A stretch of 64,000 bases of DNA from Rhizoclosmatium globosum (taxonomy: Eukaryota; Chytridiomycota; Chytridiomycetes; Chytridiales; Chytriomycetaceae): assembly GCA_002104985.1 (NCBI GenBank), contig MCGO01000025.1, forward strand, positions 62,001 to 126,000, given 5' to 3'. The position numbers and the translations under genes were made by a program. A model generated the notes under the pieces. That model worked only from the letters and a program-made list of their open reading frames with translations, was not told where the DNA came from and did not search any database. Numbering within the stretch: position 1 is the stretch's first letter; every line of letters begins with the position of its first letter. Positions 52,526 through 63,732 of the stretch are shown one piece after another.

Positions 52526-52549
52526 TGTGGAGTGTTTTTTGTTACGAAC
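52526..52549. promoter_or_regulatory. 24-bp bidirectional start-to-start region
   Basis: The start codons of the myosin light chain (minus) and RAD50 (plus) are only 24 bp apart. As with RNASEH2A/NmrA, core promoters must lie in or across coding DNA. The light chain's ATG-only first exon moves its next coding exon about 50 bp further, leaving intronic DNA that could hold promoter elements. Confidence 0.5.
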
Positions 52550-55500
52550 ATGTCCACAATTGACCAGCTTGCCATCCGAGGTTTCAACTCTTCCACCGCC
52601 ATCTCTTTGCATCACTTTAATCTGAAATATTCAGGAATTCGGTCGTTCGGCCCAGAAGGGGTGGCTGTCATTGATTTCTACACACCACTCACCTTGATTG
52701 TTGGGCACAACGGTACACGCCTTTCCTTCAGTAAACAACGGCTGATACTATCTTAGGCGCGGGTAAAACAACGATTATCGAATGTCTGAAGTACGCCACG
52801 ATTGGAGACAGTTGCGTTTAAACTGATGAATGAGTTGCTTTGATTCTAACCATCTTCTCTTTCCCTCCTTCTCTCTCAGTGCCGCCCAATTCGCAAAAGT
52901 CGTTTGTGCACGATCCCCGGGTGCGTGCGTGTTTCGAGTGGAATCGAGTTGACTGACTCATCCGAATCAGGTTGCGAACACAGCCGAAGTCAAAGGCCAA
53001 ACAAAGCTCAGATTCAGAAATGTGAATGGAAAAGAAATGACGGTGACGCGGTCCTTGTGCGCGACACAAAAGAAAACAGTGTCGTCGGTGCGGACACTCG
53101 AGTCGCTTCTCGCCACAAAGAACAGCGATAATACTGTACGCATTCGTATTAATTGCTTAATTGATTATTATTAAGTGCTCTTGCAGGAAGTGTCGATTAC
53201 CTCAAAGTGTGCCGAAATGGATACTGCCATTCCAGAACAGCTGGGTGTTTCAAAAGCCATTCTCGACAACGTCATATTCTGCCACCAAGAAGAATCTTAC
53301 TGGCCACTTGCCGAGCCCTCAATTCTAAAGAAAAAGTTTGACGAGATCTTTGCCTCCACAAGATACACAAAAGCTCTCGAAGCTATTAAGGCCCTCCGCA
53401 AGGATCAAACCTCTCAAATTAAAGTCGATCAAAATGAATTGGCACATTTAAAGGCAAACAGACAACGCGCTGAGACTGTTGAGTGTGCTTTCTATACATC
53501 CGCCCTGAGACTCATATAAAACAGCTTATGAAAGACAAGGAAGAGGTCGAAGAAAAAATCCAAGTCGCGAAAGATCGTCAAATTCAGTTGGACGAACACG
53601 AGATTCCCGAGGTCGAAGCAAAGATTCAGAATCTCAACCGCGAACACCAAAAACTCAACGACTTGATTCAAAATATTCAACAGCGAGAAATGCAAATCAA
53701 CGTAATCCAAGCAGCAATCGACAAAGAGAAGGATAGAATCGAGTTGTACGAAGGTATGCTCAATTAATGTGCTCCACATCACAGACATTGAATAACCTCC
53801 TTAGATACGGATGAACAACTTCAAAGCATGTTGGATCAATACCAACATTCCATCGACAATCAGCAGACGGAACTTGCGGGGTTGGATCGAATTATTGCGG
53901 CGCACAAACAAAAACGAGAGGCTGCAGTGGCTGAAATTGAAAACTTGTCTGCCGCGAAAGGTCAATTAGAAGGTGATATGAAGGTGCGTCTGTTTCGTTC
54001 ATGAATTCATTACTCCCATCTAACGTTTCCAAAAGAGAAATATGGAAGAGGTTGCTCGAGCTGAACAAATCGTTGAAAATATCGCCACCAAGAACAAAAT
54101 CCGCGGGTTTACTTCGCCAATGAATGAAGACGATATGACTCGGTTTATTGCTAAGTTGAAGGACAACTTATTGGGTCAACAGCAAATGCTTGAGGCCGCC
54201 AAGGTTTTGAACTACCAATTTTCTAATTCGGTCATGTAACGCCATTGCACAGGCTGAGGCTAATATGCAAGAATCCAGCATTGTGGCGCGTCTTCAGAAA
54301 GCACAAGCAAAGATCACTGGCCAACATGAAGCAAAGAAAATGTTACAGAAGCAAACAGTTCAGCTCTTAAATGCCACTTTTATCATCTCTGACACTTTCT
54401 ATTAGGATGCGAACAATGCCAAAATCGCCAACCTTACGTCTCAAATCAACTCGTTCCCAATCACTCAAGGAGATCTCGCTCAATTACAATCAAAAGTTAC
54501 TGAAGAAGAAGACTGGATCACCCGATACAACCAAACATACAATCCAGTCGAAACGGAAACGAAAATCAAAACATTGAATGCAGAGTTAGCCAACTATGAT
54601 AACTCGCTTGTCCAACTATCGAACGAAATGTCAACTTTAAACATGGAAAGCGACACGAGAGCGCGGTTGGGACTTAAGGTTTCTGAGAGAAAGCGAAAAC
54701 AGGAAGGGGTCTCGGTGTTACGTGCAGTGTTTGAAGAATCGTTCACGAAATGCTTGCCTGGAAGAGCAATCAAAATGGATACTTGTACTGGCGAAATTGC
54801 TGCTGAACTTAGGTTTGTGGTATTAATTGACGAGCCTTGTCCTAATCGTGCTTGCAGGAAGAAAGAAGGGCTATTGCAAGGAGCGAAATCAACCTTAGAA
54901 TCCAAGCAGCGAGAACTGTCTGGAATCAATGCCAAACTGTCGGTATGCAAGTCGAGGTTGCAAGCTCTTTCAAAGGATGTTGAGAGTTGAGTGTCAATAT
55001 GAATGCCATAACGTTTTTCTCACATTCAGCTTTGTAGCCAAATCCAAAGCTATCAGTGAAGCATGTGGTGGGTCTGACTTCTTGCATGCGTATGAAGAAG
55101 CCGAACAGGAATATGACGATGCATTGAGGTTTGAACAAACGTCATCGGAAATGATAACTGATGGTTTGCCATAGCTCTGATAAAACTGTATCTGCGGCTA
55201 CAGTAATGATCAACAAGTATCTGCGTCTCTACAACCGTGACAAGTTAGTTTATTTCTATGTTTTAAAATGCTTAACGCGCAACAATCTTAGATGTTGTCC
55301 TCTTTGCACCCGTGGCTTCACGTCCGACGCAGAAGCCCAAAACTTCCTCACGAGACTGACTGAATCCCTCTCCAAAATGCCAAACAAGGAAGAACAAGCC
55401 GCAACACTTGCAGCCAAGACCGCCCACCTCAAGCGCCTGACGAACTTGAAACAAACATTCCACGAAATCGAACGAATCAGAGATACAGAGCTTCCAACAT

Positions 55501-57592
55501 TGAAGCGTGAACTGAAGTCGTTGGAGGAAGAGAAGCATGCAATCGAGAGCAGCTTGGAGGACGCTGAAGGAGATTATTCTGTTTTCCAGGTGGATGTGAA
55601 TTTACTTATTGAAGTTCGTGGGAAATGCGAGGAGTTGATGAAGGGATTGGGAGATGTTCGTGTCTTGGACAATGAGATTTCTGCGATTGAAAGGAATTTG
55701 AGTGGAACAGGTGGAGGCGGCAAAACGCTCGGACAAGTGCAGGAAGTGTATGAAGAAGTTCAAGCAAAATGGTGAGTCTTCTTTCTTTTGCCATTGGCAT
55801 GTTTCTGTCACTGACTTGCTTTCGACAGCAAAAACATTCGAAGTCAAGTTGACCGATTGAACAACGAGTTGCGGATGAGACAGCGTGAAATTCAAACACA
55901 CGAGAAGGTGCTTCAGGATACCAAGAATGAGTTTCAACAAAAATCGTTCAGGTGGCAGGAGAGGGAGCGTATGGTTACAACTGTTGCCGAATTAAGAGCT
56001 GAAAAGGACAAGTTTTCGCGTGATATCGAGGTTCGTATGATGTTTCAGTCGAAACCACATTAACCTCTTCCCGATTTAGGTGGCAGAGTCTGTTATTCGC
56101 GAATTGGAGCCAAGTGTGGTGGGAATTCAACAAGAACTTAATGTCGAAAAAGAGAAATCGTCCAAAGTATATGAATCCCTTCGTCGAGCCATACAAGAAA
56201 TCCAAACAGACATCAATTCTGTCAATGGCTTCCTTTCCGACATGAAGAGGTTTTTGTCTCTTTCCTTGGTATTCAAAATTTAACGACAGTATCGACAGAT
56301 ACAATTCTTCAAACATTCCAAGACAGCTTGAAAACTGCCTTGCAGAGATCAATCGTCTTCGAGAGAACGCTGAAACCCATCAATCAAACGAAGAAGCCTC
56401 CAAAACCCGAAAAGAAGCCCTCACAGCCACCGCACATCAAGTTGAAGCATTAAAGAAATCCATCGAGGCTAATCTTGATTACCGTGAAAAAGTACGAACA
56501 GTGGAAGACTTGGCTCGACAGATTGAAACGTTCCAACGGGATGTCAATAAGTTTGATCAAGGGTCTGTGCATAATCAGGTTTGTTGGGGGGTGTTTTCGC
56601 AAAGTAAGACGACTGATGATGCATTTTTTTTTCCTCCACAGAGACTAAAACTCAATACTATGCTTGCAACTTTGAGCAAAGAGTCTGCTGCAGTTACGAA
56701 AGAAGTTCAACTGCTTGAAGAAAACCAGGAACGTATCACGAGAGATTTGTCTGGCGACTTTGAAGGCATTGCTGAGAAGCATGCTCATCAGGTGATTAAG
56801 TTGAAAACGGAGTCACTTGCTGTACAGGATTTGGAAAAGTATAGTAAGGCATTGGAGAAGTGAGTATGATGCTTTTTGGGGATTGTAAAACTGATTTGTT
56901 TGGATAGTGCGATTATGAAATACCATACGATGAAGATGGACGAAATCAACAAGATTATTCGGGAGCTCTGGGTGAATACATACAAGGGAAATGGTGCGAG
57001 CAATTTGATTTGAAGAAATGCCAGATGGACTTATCTTTTGTTAGACATTGAGACCATTGAAATCCGTAGTGACAATGAAGGATCGACGGCCAAGAATAGG
57101 TCGTACAACTATCGTGTAGTGATGATTAAGGAACAAACAGAATTGGATATGCGTGGAAGGTTCGATTATCTTCTGGTGTCTCCTCTTGATTTTCTAACGC
57201 ATCCACGGACAGATGCAGTGCAGGACAAAAAGTGTTGGCGTGTTTGATTATTCGTCTTGCGTTGGCTGAAACATTTTGCTTGAACTGTGGAATCTTAGCA
57301 CTTGATGAGCCCACCACTAACTTGGACCGCGATAATTCAGATGCCCTTGCCGAGTCCTTGACCAAGTTGAGTTGATTGTTGTGGTTTGCGTTGAGTTGTT
57401 GACTGACACTAAATATTATTCGCCAGTATCATCAAACTGAGGCGAGCCCAAAAGAACTTCCAGCTGATTATCATTACGCACGATGAAGATTTCATGAACA
57501 TGATTGGGCATCATGACTATGCAGACTTTTATTTCCGAGTGAGCAAGGATGCGATGCAGCACAGTGTGATTGAGCGGCAGCGGATTGTGTGA
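52550..57592 (+). CDS. RAD50: DNA double-strand-break repair ATPase RAD50
   Basis: SMC-like ATPase of the MRE11-RAD50-NBS1 complex. Start [16 protein letters not shown]. Walker A is split by an intron and joins to [20 protein letters not shown]. Next come [26 protein letters not shown], then [20 protein letters not shown] and [17 protein letters not shown] (Q-loop region). Long coiled coils flank the zinc hook [16 protein letters not shown] (about 55300). The C-terminal half has [20 protein letters not shown] joined by splicing to [19 protein letters not shown] (signature), [14 protein letters not shown] (Walker B) and [13 protein letters not shown] (H-loop). I count more than fifteen short introns over about 5 kb. 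Catalytic motifs look intact. Confidence 0.93.
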
Positions 57593-57632
57593 TTGTGTGA
57601 TTGTGTGATTGCGAGTGTGATTGCGAGAGTGA
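57583..57632. repeat. Short imperfect GTGTGATT tandem repeat
   Basis: Directly at and after the RAD50 stop, the unit GTGTGATT is repeated about four times and then degenerates (GCGAGTGTGATTGCGAGAGTG). It is a small microsatellite in the 3' region and could vary in length between strains. Confidence 0.7.
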
Positions 57633-57684
57633 AATAAGAAAGTAGTTTATTGCATATTATTAGATATTTAAGTGATAAAAAAGA

Positions 57685-59200
57685 ATGGCGCAAGTGGCAA
57701 CGATTCTCAGCGCGCTCTTTTCGAAGGGGCTTCAACGGGCGGCGGCAACTGCGGCGGCCGCAACGACGACGAACGACGACAGCGACTTTGTTGTTGTTGT
57801 GAAGAAGAAGACAACGACTGAGTTTGAGTCTGAGTGGCGGCCACTGTTTTGCACCTTCTTTCTCGCGGATTCGACGCTGCACGACGACCTTCTTTTCTTT
57901 GTTGCGATGGATTCGGACATTGGCATTAGCGTGCGACGGAAGTTGTCCGATGGCTCGATGCCCGACTTGAAAGGACTGGAGGTGCGTGTGTGTCGTGCGT
58001 GGTGTGTGCGATCCATCTTAAACGACTCAATCGAATCGAATCGAATCCTAGGTCAACTGGTGCGAAACTTTCTTCCTCAATCTAATCGTTCAAATGCACT
58101 GCTCACTCACTGTCTCGGTCTGTAAACGCGATTCTTCAGGAGCAAAGCGACACTCCTCTGCAAATGTTGAAAAGGTGCTTGGATCCACTGCATCCACTGC
58201 ATCACACCAACAGCCTCAGCAGACCCCTTCCACAACTACAACTACAACTACAACATCATCAACTTCACCTGCAAAGTCACGCATGGTTGCTCTCAGAAGA
58301 ATCACAAAGAAAGTGTACGCTGCTCCCTACAAATCTCGAATGGACGTAAAAGACGCATTCATGAACGAAATCGCATACCCACTCGTCTACTACACTGTAA
58401 ACGACTACGAATCAACAGACCTCCACTTACACATCCAGGAACGCGAGTATCTCTGCGTTGAACTGAGTGTCTTGATTCCATCGAATATTGATACCACACA
58501 ACTCCGTGATTCCTTGCACAGCAGTACCTCGAGCACTATGCCGTTACCGCCTTCCGTCGCTGAAGACTCGACACCGTTCCCTGTACCACAGGGTTTCAAG
58601 AAAGTTGTTTTGTTTCAAGGCGCTGTTCCTTATACAGCTCTTTTGGATGTGTTTCTGCAAAAGAGCAGCACAAATAACAGCAGCATTCTCCCGAAATCAG
58701 ATTGGGGCAACCTGACAAACTCAAAATCAAACACGTCTCTAAATGGTATCAAGGGAGCACAGGAACGCACGGAATATATCATGATGCGAGGTCCTCGTGG
58801 AAAGGGTGTGTGTCAAGTGGCAATCTGTGAAAATATTCTCTCGGACCCAACTGTTGTGGACTCGAAATTGAGTTCTTCGCCTCCAACTTCATCGGGTGTT
58901 ACGACCGCATCTATTTCAAACAATGCGTCGTCTGCTGCAAACTCGAGTTTGCTAGGAATGTTGAGTGGGACTGTCAAGACGGGGATTAGTATTCTGAGGA
59001 GTGCGTTGGGTGAAGATTCGGGGAGTCAGGAAGCAAACAACAGGAAACCAGATGCTTTGCGGTGTAGTATGACATATGTCAATGTTCCGTGGCATTCTAT
59101 CATTAGGTGAGTGGTTTATTCCTTCTTTGTTGGCATCGTCCCATCTAATTCTCCCAACTCAAGCGATCTTGTGACTGCTCGAGAGGCAGGGACGATTTAG
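57685..59200 (+). CDS. KIAA0930-like DUF2045 protein
   Basis: Three exons, 57685-57981, 58052-59106 and 59164-59200, with in-phase joins. The conserved features of the KIAA0930/C22orf9 family (DUF2045) are present in order: EWRPLFCTFFLADSTLHDDL, DLKGLE joined to VNWCETFFLNLIVQMHCSLT, ITKKVYAAPYKSRMDVK, YPLVYYTVNDYES, REYLCVELSVLIP, FKKVVLFQGAVPYTALLDVF, EYIMMRGPRGKGVCQVAI and VNVPWHSIIRSDLV. Low-complexity Ser/Thr inserts are fungal additions. The molecular function of the family is unknown. It follows RAD50 in the same direction with 92 bp between. Confidence 0.8.
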
Positions 59201-59342
59201 ACAAAACCATATCTCAAAAAAAAATATATGAATATAATGCTGATTTATTTTTATGCTTTTCTTGTCTAAAATGCAGTGGAGGGGCCTAAGGAAACCAAAT
59301 TTTTACTAACATTTGGGTAGTCTTCAATCTACATTTGGTGCA

Positions 59343-59530
59343 TGAATCCAACGTGAAATCAAGTGGACGTTCAGCGACGTCAAGTCATATGCAGCAGAAA
59401 AAGGATGCCGTTATACTGGAAATCATCCACACAGTGGTACAACAAACAAACCAAAAATTATGACAATAGTTTTCGACGACAATCTCGATACACGTGCTCG
59501 GTATTTTCATGATCCAACATCAGCTGTTTG
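59343..59530 (-). pseudogene. Decayed fragment of the ankyrin-repeat gene at 61548-62858
   Basis: This gene-free stretch matches two separate parts of the ankyrin gene in the same order and orientation. GAATCCAACGTGAAATCA at 59343 corresponds to GAATTCAACGTGAAATCA near 61735. CAATCTCGATACACGTGCTC at about 59480 is identical to a block near 61995, with CATGATCCAACA after both. The region between is shortened and carries deletions, so no frame remains. It is a partial tandem duplication followed by decay. The surrounding 59201-59672 holds no other gene. Confidence 0.65.
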
Positions 59531-59672
59531 AGACGAGAGTGCGTCTTTGACGTTGATGTGCGTGACGTTGAGTAAGTTCCTGCGCTAGTATGGACAGCAA
59601 AAAGTCGTGCCCGTCCAGATGAACCATTAATCCTGAATTAATGAATTACTGAGCAATGAAGAAGAAGGAATA

Positions 59673-61478
59673 ATGTACCATATACGGAGATTGAATCAGC
59701 ATTTCCCCGAACAATTGCCAAATCCTTCCAGGCGCGGTCCATTGTTCTCTACCAAAAATAAAATCTCCCCAAGAGTATACACCGCAATGTCCATTGGCTC
59801 GTCTCTAGCCAGTAGCAGAAGTACCAGAGATAGCTCCGCGTACCCAGACACAATGTTCAGCGACTTTGACATTGGTGGATCTGTCGCAGGTGGATCGTCA
59901 AGAAGCTCTGTTGTTGTAACGGCGAGACAAATTGTTCAAGAGGGTATTAGGAAGCAAAAGCTGCTTGATTCGACATCCTTATCCTCCCTCGAGTCTTCCA
60001 CCTCGTCTCTCGACAGTACGACACCATCGCTAAACAGCAGAATCAAAGTCGTGAAAGCGGTAGATATTATTCGTCATATGTCGCCACGCGATTCAGTCAG
60101 TTCATGGGATGGTGGAACAATTCCAAGACGAGGTCAACTTGGCTCTATTACTCCCGATTATATTCAGGATTCCAACGAAACCAACACTTCAAACACTTCA
60201 AACTCAAGACTAAAACCAACCAAGGCGTCAGACTTACTCAAGTACATTGCGTCAAAAGATCCAACACCAATCTCATCTCCAAACAAAAAAGCCTCCACGG
60301 AGGATTTTCCAGAACCGTTAAATGTGCTAGGGTCAAGTGGATCCCTTGATATTCCGGCTGCTCGATTTGGAAGTCTGACAACACGATCACCTCACCAAAC
60401 AAGGCAACGCAAGGAATCTATCGATTCCACAGATCCAGACAGCTCCTTAAATTCTGCTCGGTCTTCAATTACTGATGGTCCCAAAAGAATCCGAATGCGA
60501 GCCTCAGAAATCAACAAAACATCCATAATCGATTTATCGCCTTACCCTTCACTTCAACGACCTGCCGCCGCACCTCTATCCGAAATGGATGAAATGCGTC
60601 GCTTAAGAGCCGAAATTGAGAAATTACACCAAGAAAATGCGGCACTCAAACAAACACTTGAACAAGCTGCAATTACTATTCCAGTCGTCACTACAATTTC
60701 ACCTTCATCAAGGAATGGTTCGACATCATCATTGACTTCGTTATCGCAACAGGCACCAGTTCAACTGAAAAAACTGGCTTCCATGAGACGGAAACCGACG
60801 GTGACTTTGGCACCTGTTGGTGATTCAGGTTCATCATCATCGGACGCCAATGGTATGCTTCTTATTCCAGCTGGCCCTGCTTTAGGAAGCTCGAATACGT
60901 CCCTGGATGGACAATCCTTACCTATAAATCCATCGCCACTCAGGGAGGTTAGCTTCGATGCACCTGCTATCAATTCGACGTCTCAAAAGCCTCAGAATAC
61001 TGTTTTACCCGAAGATGTGACTCCAACCAAAGAATTAGCATCTTTGACACCAACGGCGGCTGCGCCAGCGGTTCAAAGATCAGTCAGCCTTGCCACTCGC
61101 GCGCGTGTTCCAGCTTCACAAATTCTTTCCAACCCTAGTACACCTGTTGAGGATAAACTAGGGCTGCGTAATCAAACATCAGCAACTCAAACCAACAGCT
61201 CTCGACGCGCTTCTACACCGACATTCTCTATTGCAGGAACCAAACAGCTGAAAGGGATCCTGAAACCGGAACCGCCCTTACAGTCAGAAGAAGAATTCGC
61301 TTCTGCTATCGCTGATCCTATACCTCCACCAGCAATACAGCGACGTAGTACTAATTTTGATGATGAAGATGAAGACGATGAAGAGTGGGAAAATCAGTTG
61401 AAACGGAGAGGCTCGACAAAGAAGATCAGTTGGTTCAAGACTATAATTTCCGAGGTCAAGTTGTTCAAAAAGCAATAA
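59673..61478 (+). CDS. Disordered protein with repeated linear motif and coiled coil
   Basis: A 601-residue single-exon ORF, Ser/Thr/Pro-rich and mostly disordered. A short coiled coil lies at about residues 305-335 (EMRRLRAEIEKLHQENAALK). A short motif recurs five times: VVVTARQIVQEG (about 80), SRIKVVKAVDIIRHM (122), SRLKPTKASDLLKYI (178), KRIRMRASEINKT (271) and TRARVPASQILSN (about 470), roughly basic-x-x-x-A-S/V-D/E/Q-I/L-I/L. Toward the C-terminus comes an acidic DDEDEDDEEWENQ and then KKISWFKTIISEVKLFKKQ, a basic amphipathic end. No known family. It might be a scaffold or cytoskeletal linker; that is a guess. Confidence 0.6.
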   Translation: MYHIRRLNQHFPEQLPNPSRRGPLFSTKNKISPRVYTAMSIGSSLASSRSTRDSSAYPDTMFSDFDIGGSVAGGSSRSSVVVTARQIVQEGIRKQKLLDSTSLSSLESSTSSLDSTTPSLNSRIKVVKAVDIIRHMSPRDSVSSWDGGTIPRRGQLGSITPDYIQDSNETNTSNTSNSRLKPTKASDLLKYIASKDPTPISSPNKKASTEDFPEPLNVLGSSGSLDIPAARFGSLTTRSPHQTRQRKESIDSTDPDSSLNSARSSITDGPKRIRMRASEINKTSIIDLSPYPSLQRPAAAPLSEMDEMRRLRAEIEKLHQENAALKQTLEQAAITIPVVTTISPSSRNGSTSSLTSLSQQAPVQLKKLASMRRKPTVTLAPVGDSGSSSSDANGMLLIPAGPALGSSNTSLDGQSLPINPSPLREVSFDAPAINSTSQKPQNTVLPEDVTPTKELASLTPTAAAPAVQRSVSLATRARVPASQILSNPSTPVEDKLGLRNQTSATQTNSSRRASTPTFSIAGTKQLKGILKPEPPLQSEEEFASAIADPIPPPAIQRRSTNFDDEDEDDEEWENQLKRRGSTKKISWFKTIISEVKLFKKQ

Positions 61479-61547
61479 AGACGAAACGCTGGTTAAATAA
61501 CGAATATGAAGACAATTTATAATAGATTTTAAAATATTTTACATCTT

Positions 61548-62858
61548 TTAGATGTAGCGAAGGAGGGTAGGAAACAGGTCTGTGAAAAGTTCAACAATAT
61601 CATCCTTATACTCCATACTCGCCCTCCAAAGCGCATCTCGCATTATGCGAAACGGTGGTGGTTGCGGTTGGAGCAAAATTACACCAACCAAAACGAAGCA
61701 ATTTGCTTCGACTGCTGGAAGGAGGCAGCCGTAGGAATTCAACGTGAAATCAGTGAGAGGGTGTTGACAGAGACGCTCAACGACATCAAATCGTGTGCAG
61801 CGCAACGCCTCGAGCATAATAAAGTTGTCGTTTACACTGGGATTTACGAGTGGATTCGCCAACACCTCCAACAAGTGGTCCCACTCTTGAAGAAGTGTGT
61901 AGTGCATGAGTCGATACTGTGACTTGGAGACTTGATCCACGCGTGGATGCGACAGCAGACGATCCAAAATATCATGGCGATAGTTTTCCACGGCAATCTC
62001 GATACACGTGCTCGGGATTCTTGTGCCATCATGATCCAACAACAACTCAACAACCCCATCATGCCCATTCCGTATCGCAACCAAAAGCGGGTTATGTACA
62101 CACTCGGCAACATTCACATCCCCAGACTCCAACAACACTTTGAAAGCTTCCGTACACCCATACTCAGCCGCCGGATAAACCAACTGCTGAAAACACGGGC
62201 GCACCCTCACATCCTTCAACAAAACCGAAACAAGATCCTTGTTCCCAGACTTCAAGGCATTCACAATGTTCATGTTCTCTTCACCACACACGTTCAAGTT
62301 GCTTTGCCTCAGGAGAATCGCGCGAACGAGGTTCACGTGTCCACGGCGACACGCGATGCTCAGGTGTAAAGCGTTACAGTCGTGTAGGTCGATGACGTTG
62401 TGTTGAATGAGTTTCTCGGCGAGGACGAGGGTTGGTTCGTATAGTGCGTGTGTTAGGATTGTTGATGGCTGAACCTGTACTTTTTGAGGGATGTGGATTA
62501 GGGCGTCGGGAGCACCTTGTTCGATGAGACGAAAGAAGTTGAGGAATGAGTGGGTAGTTGTTCCGATTGAGCAGCGGCAGAGGATGGCGAGTTGGTACGG
62601 GGTTGGAAGAGAAGAGTACTCTTGGTTGGTGCAGGATTTCAATCCCTGGATGTTCAAGTGTTTGTTGGCAATGTATAGGGTGATTAGATTTGGTTTGTCT
62701 TGGAATAACGCGGTGATTGTGGTTTTGAGTTGCGAGTCGATTGGTAGACACAAGAGAATCAGAACTCGTAGCTCAAGTGGAATGACATCCGGGAATACGA
62801 TAGCCTTGCGTTTGTAGCTATTTGGGGTTACCACCTGGATACTCATCGTTTCGGTCAT
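61548..62858 (-). CDS. Ankyrin-repeat protein with F-box-like N-terminus
   Basis: A single-exon 436-residue protein. The N-terminus VIPLELRVLILLCLPIDSQL resembles an F-box-like helix pair. The rest is a string of degenerate ankyrin repeats: NALHLSIACRRGHVNLVRAI, MNIVNALKSGNKDLVSVLL, YPAAEYGCTEAFKVLLES, NPLLVAIRNGHDGVVELLL and EIAVENYRHDILDRLLSHP. Chytrid genomes hold many such F-box/ankyrin-type genes, thought to recruit substrates to SCF ubiquitin ligases; for this copy that is inference. A decayed partial copy lies 2 kb away at 59343-59530, so the family duplicates locally. Confidence 0.7.
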   Translation of the reverse strand: MTETMSIQVVTPNSYKRKAIVFPDVIPLELRVLILLCLPIDSQLKTTITALFQDKPNLITLYIANKHLNIQGLKSCTNQEYSSLPTPYQLAILCRCSIGTTTHSFLNFFRLIEQGAPDALIHIPQKVQVQPSTILTHALYEPTLVLAEKLIQHNVIDLHDCNALHLSIACRRGHVNLVRAILLRQSNLNVCGEENMNIVNALKSGNKDLVSVLLKDVRVRPCFQQLVYPAAEYGCTEAFKVLLESGDVNVAECVHNPLLVAIRNGHDGVVELLLDHDGTRIPSTCIEIAVENYRHDILDRLLSHPRVDQVSKSQYRLMHYTLLQEWDHLLEVLANPLVNPSVNDNFIMLEALRCTRFDVVERLCQHPLTDFTLNSYGCLLPAVEANCFVLVGVILLQPQPPPFRIMRDALWRASMEYKDDIVELFTDLFPTLLRYI

Positions 62859-63097
62859 TCTTTTTTGGGGATCTGAGTTTGCTGAATTGGTGTTTTTCTA
62901 TCTGGTTGCTAAACCGTTAAAAATGTAACTTTCAATTTAACGTCACCTAGGGTTTTTTGCAATTTGTTACTATTCGTTATATCCCCCCTACATTCTTTCC
63001 AAGATTTCATTCCAGTCTGAAGTATTCTCCTTTTTCTACATATTCATTTTCCTTTTTTCTTGATCACCAACCACCAACCAACCACCAACCAGAAAGG

Positions 63098-63732
63098 ATG
63101 ATCAGGGGCGTCTTCACTGGGATCGCACGGGCCGCCACCACTGCCACCGCGCGCATCCAATGCACACACATGGCACACATGGCAGGTCTCCAGCGCGGCT
63201 TCTCCGTTCTCTCTCTCGCCGCGTCGCACTCGCACCCAACTTTGACAGCTACTCAAACCCGGTCGTTTCCCTTCGCCGCCGTCGCAATCGCTTCGCAAAT
63301 CCGTGGAAATGCCGGAACGAAAAAGAAGAAGTTGAGCGCTGTCGTCCTCAGAAACGAAGGTGGGTTTGTTCTTGGCTTCTTCGCATCAAACTCAACCTGT
63401 GTCAACAGTCAAGGTGGCCAGTAAGCGAAAGGGCAAACACTACAAGTTGAAGAACCATCGTGGTGCTCTGACAAGGTACACTCCCTCTTCTCTCTCTCTC
63501 ATCTGGTCTAACCAACCACAAACATCCTCAAAACTCCAGATGGCTCATCAAATCTCCTTCCTACAAACGCGGCCCTGTCTTCAAACGTGCTCAGGCTGGA
63601 ACATCACACTTGAACCGTAAAAACAGATCATGGAAGACTCGCAGCAAACGTCGTCGTGTCGAGGCGAACGCTCAGCAGACAAAGTTGCTTCGACGACTGA
63701 TTCCATACCACCGCAAAAAGTATATGCGATAG
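63098..63732 (+). CDS. Mitochondrial large-subunit ribosomal protein bL35m
   Basis: Three exons, 63098-63359, 63409-63475 and 63540-63732. The N-terminus is a mitochondrial targeting sequence (MIRGVFTGIARAATTATARI), rich in Arg/Ala/Thr without acidic residues. The mature domain is bacterial L35-like: KRKGKHYKLKNHRGALTRW, then FKRAQAGTSHLNRKNRSWKT and RLIPYHRKKYMR at the end. Tiny, highly basic, as expected for bL35. The C-terminal tail KRRRVEANAQQTKLL lies in the place of the bacterial KRxxR end. It is divergent from the ankyrin gene with about 240 bp between starts; a CT/CA-rich stretch at 62985-63090 may be its 5' leader. Confidence 0.82.
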
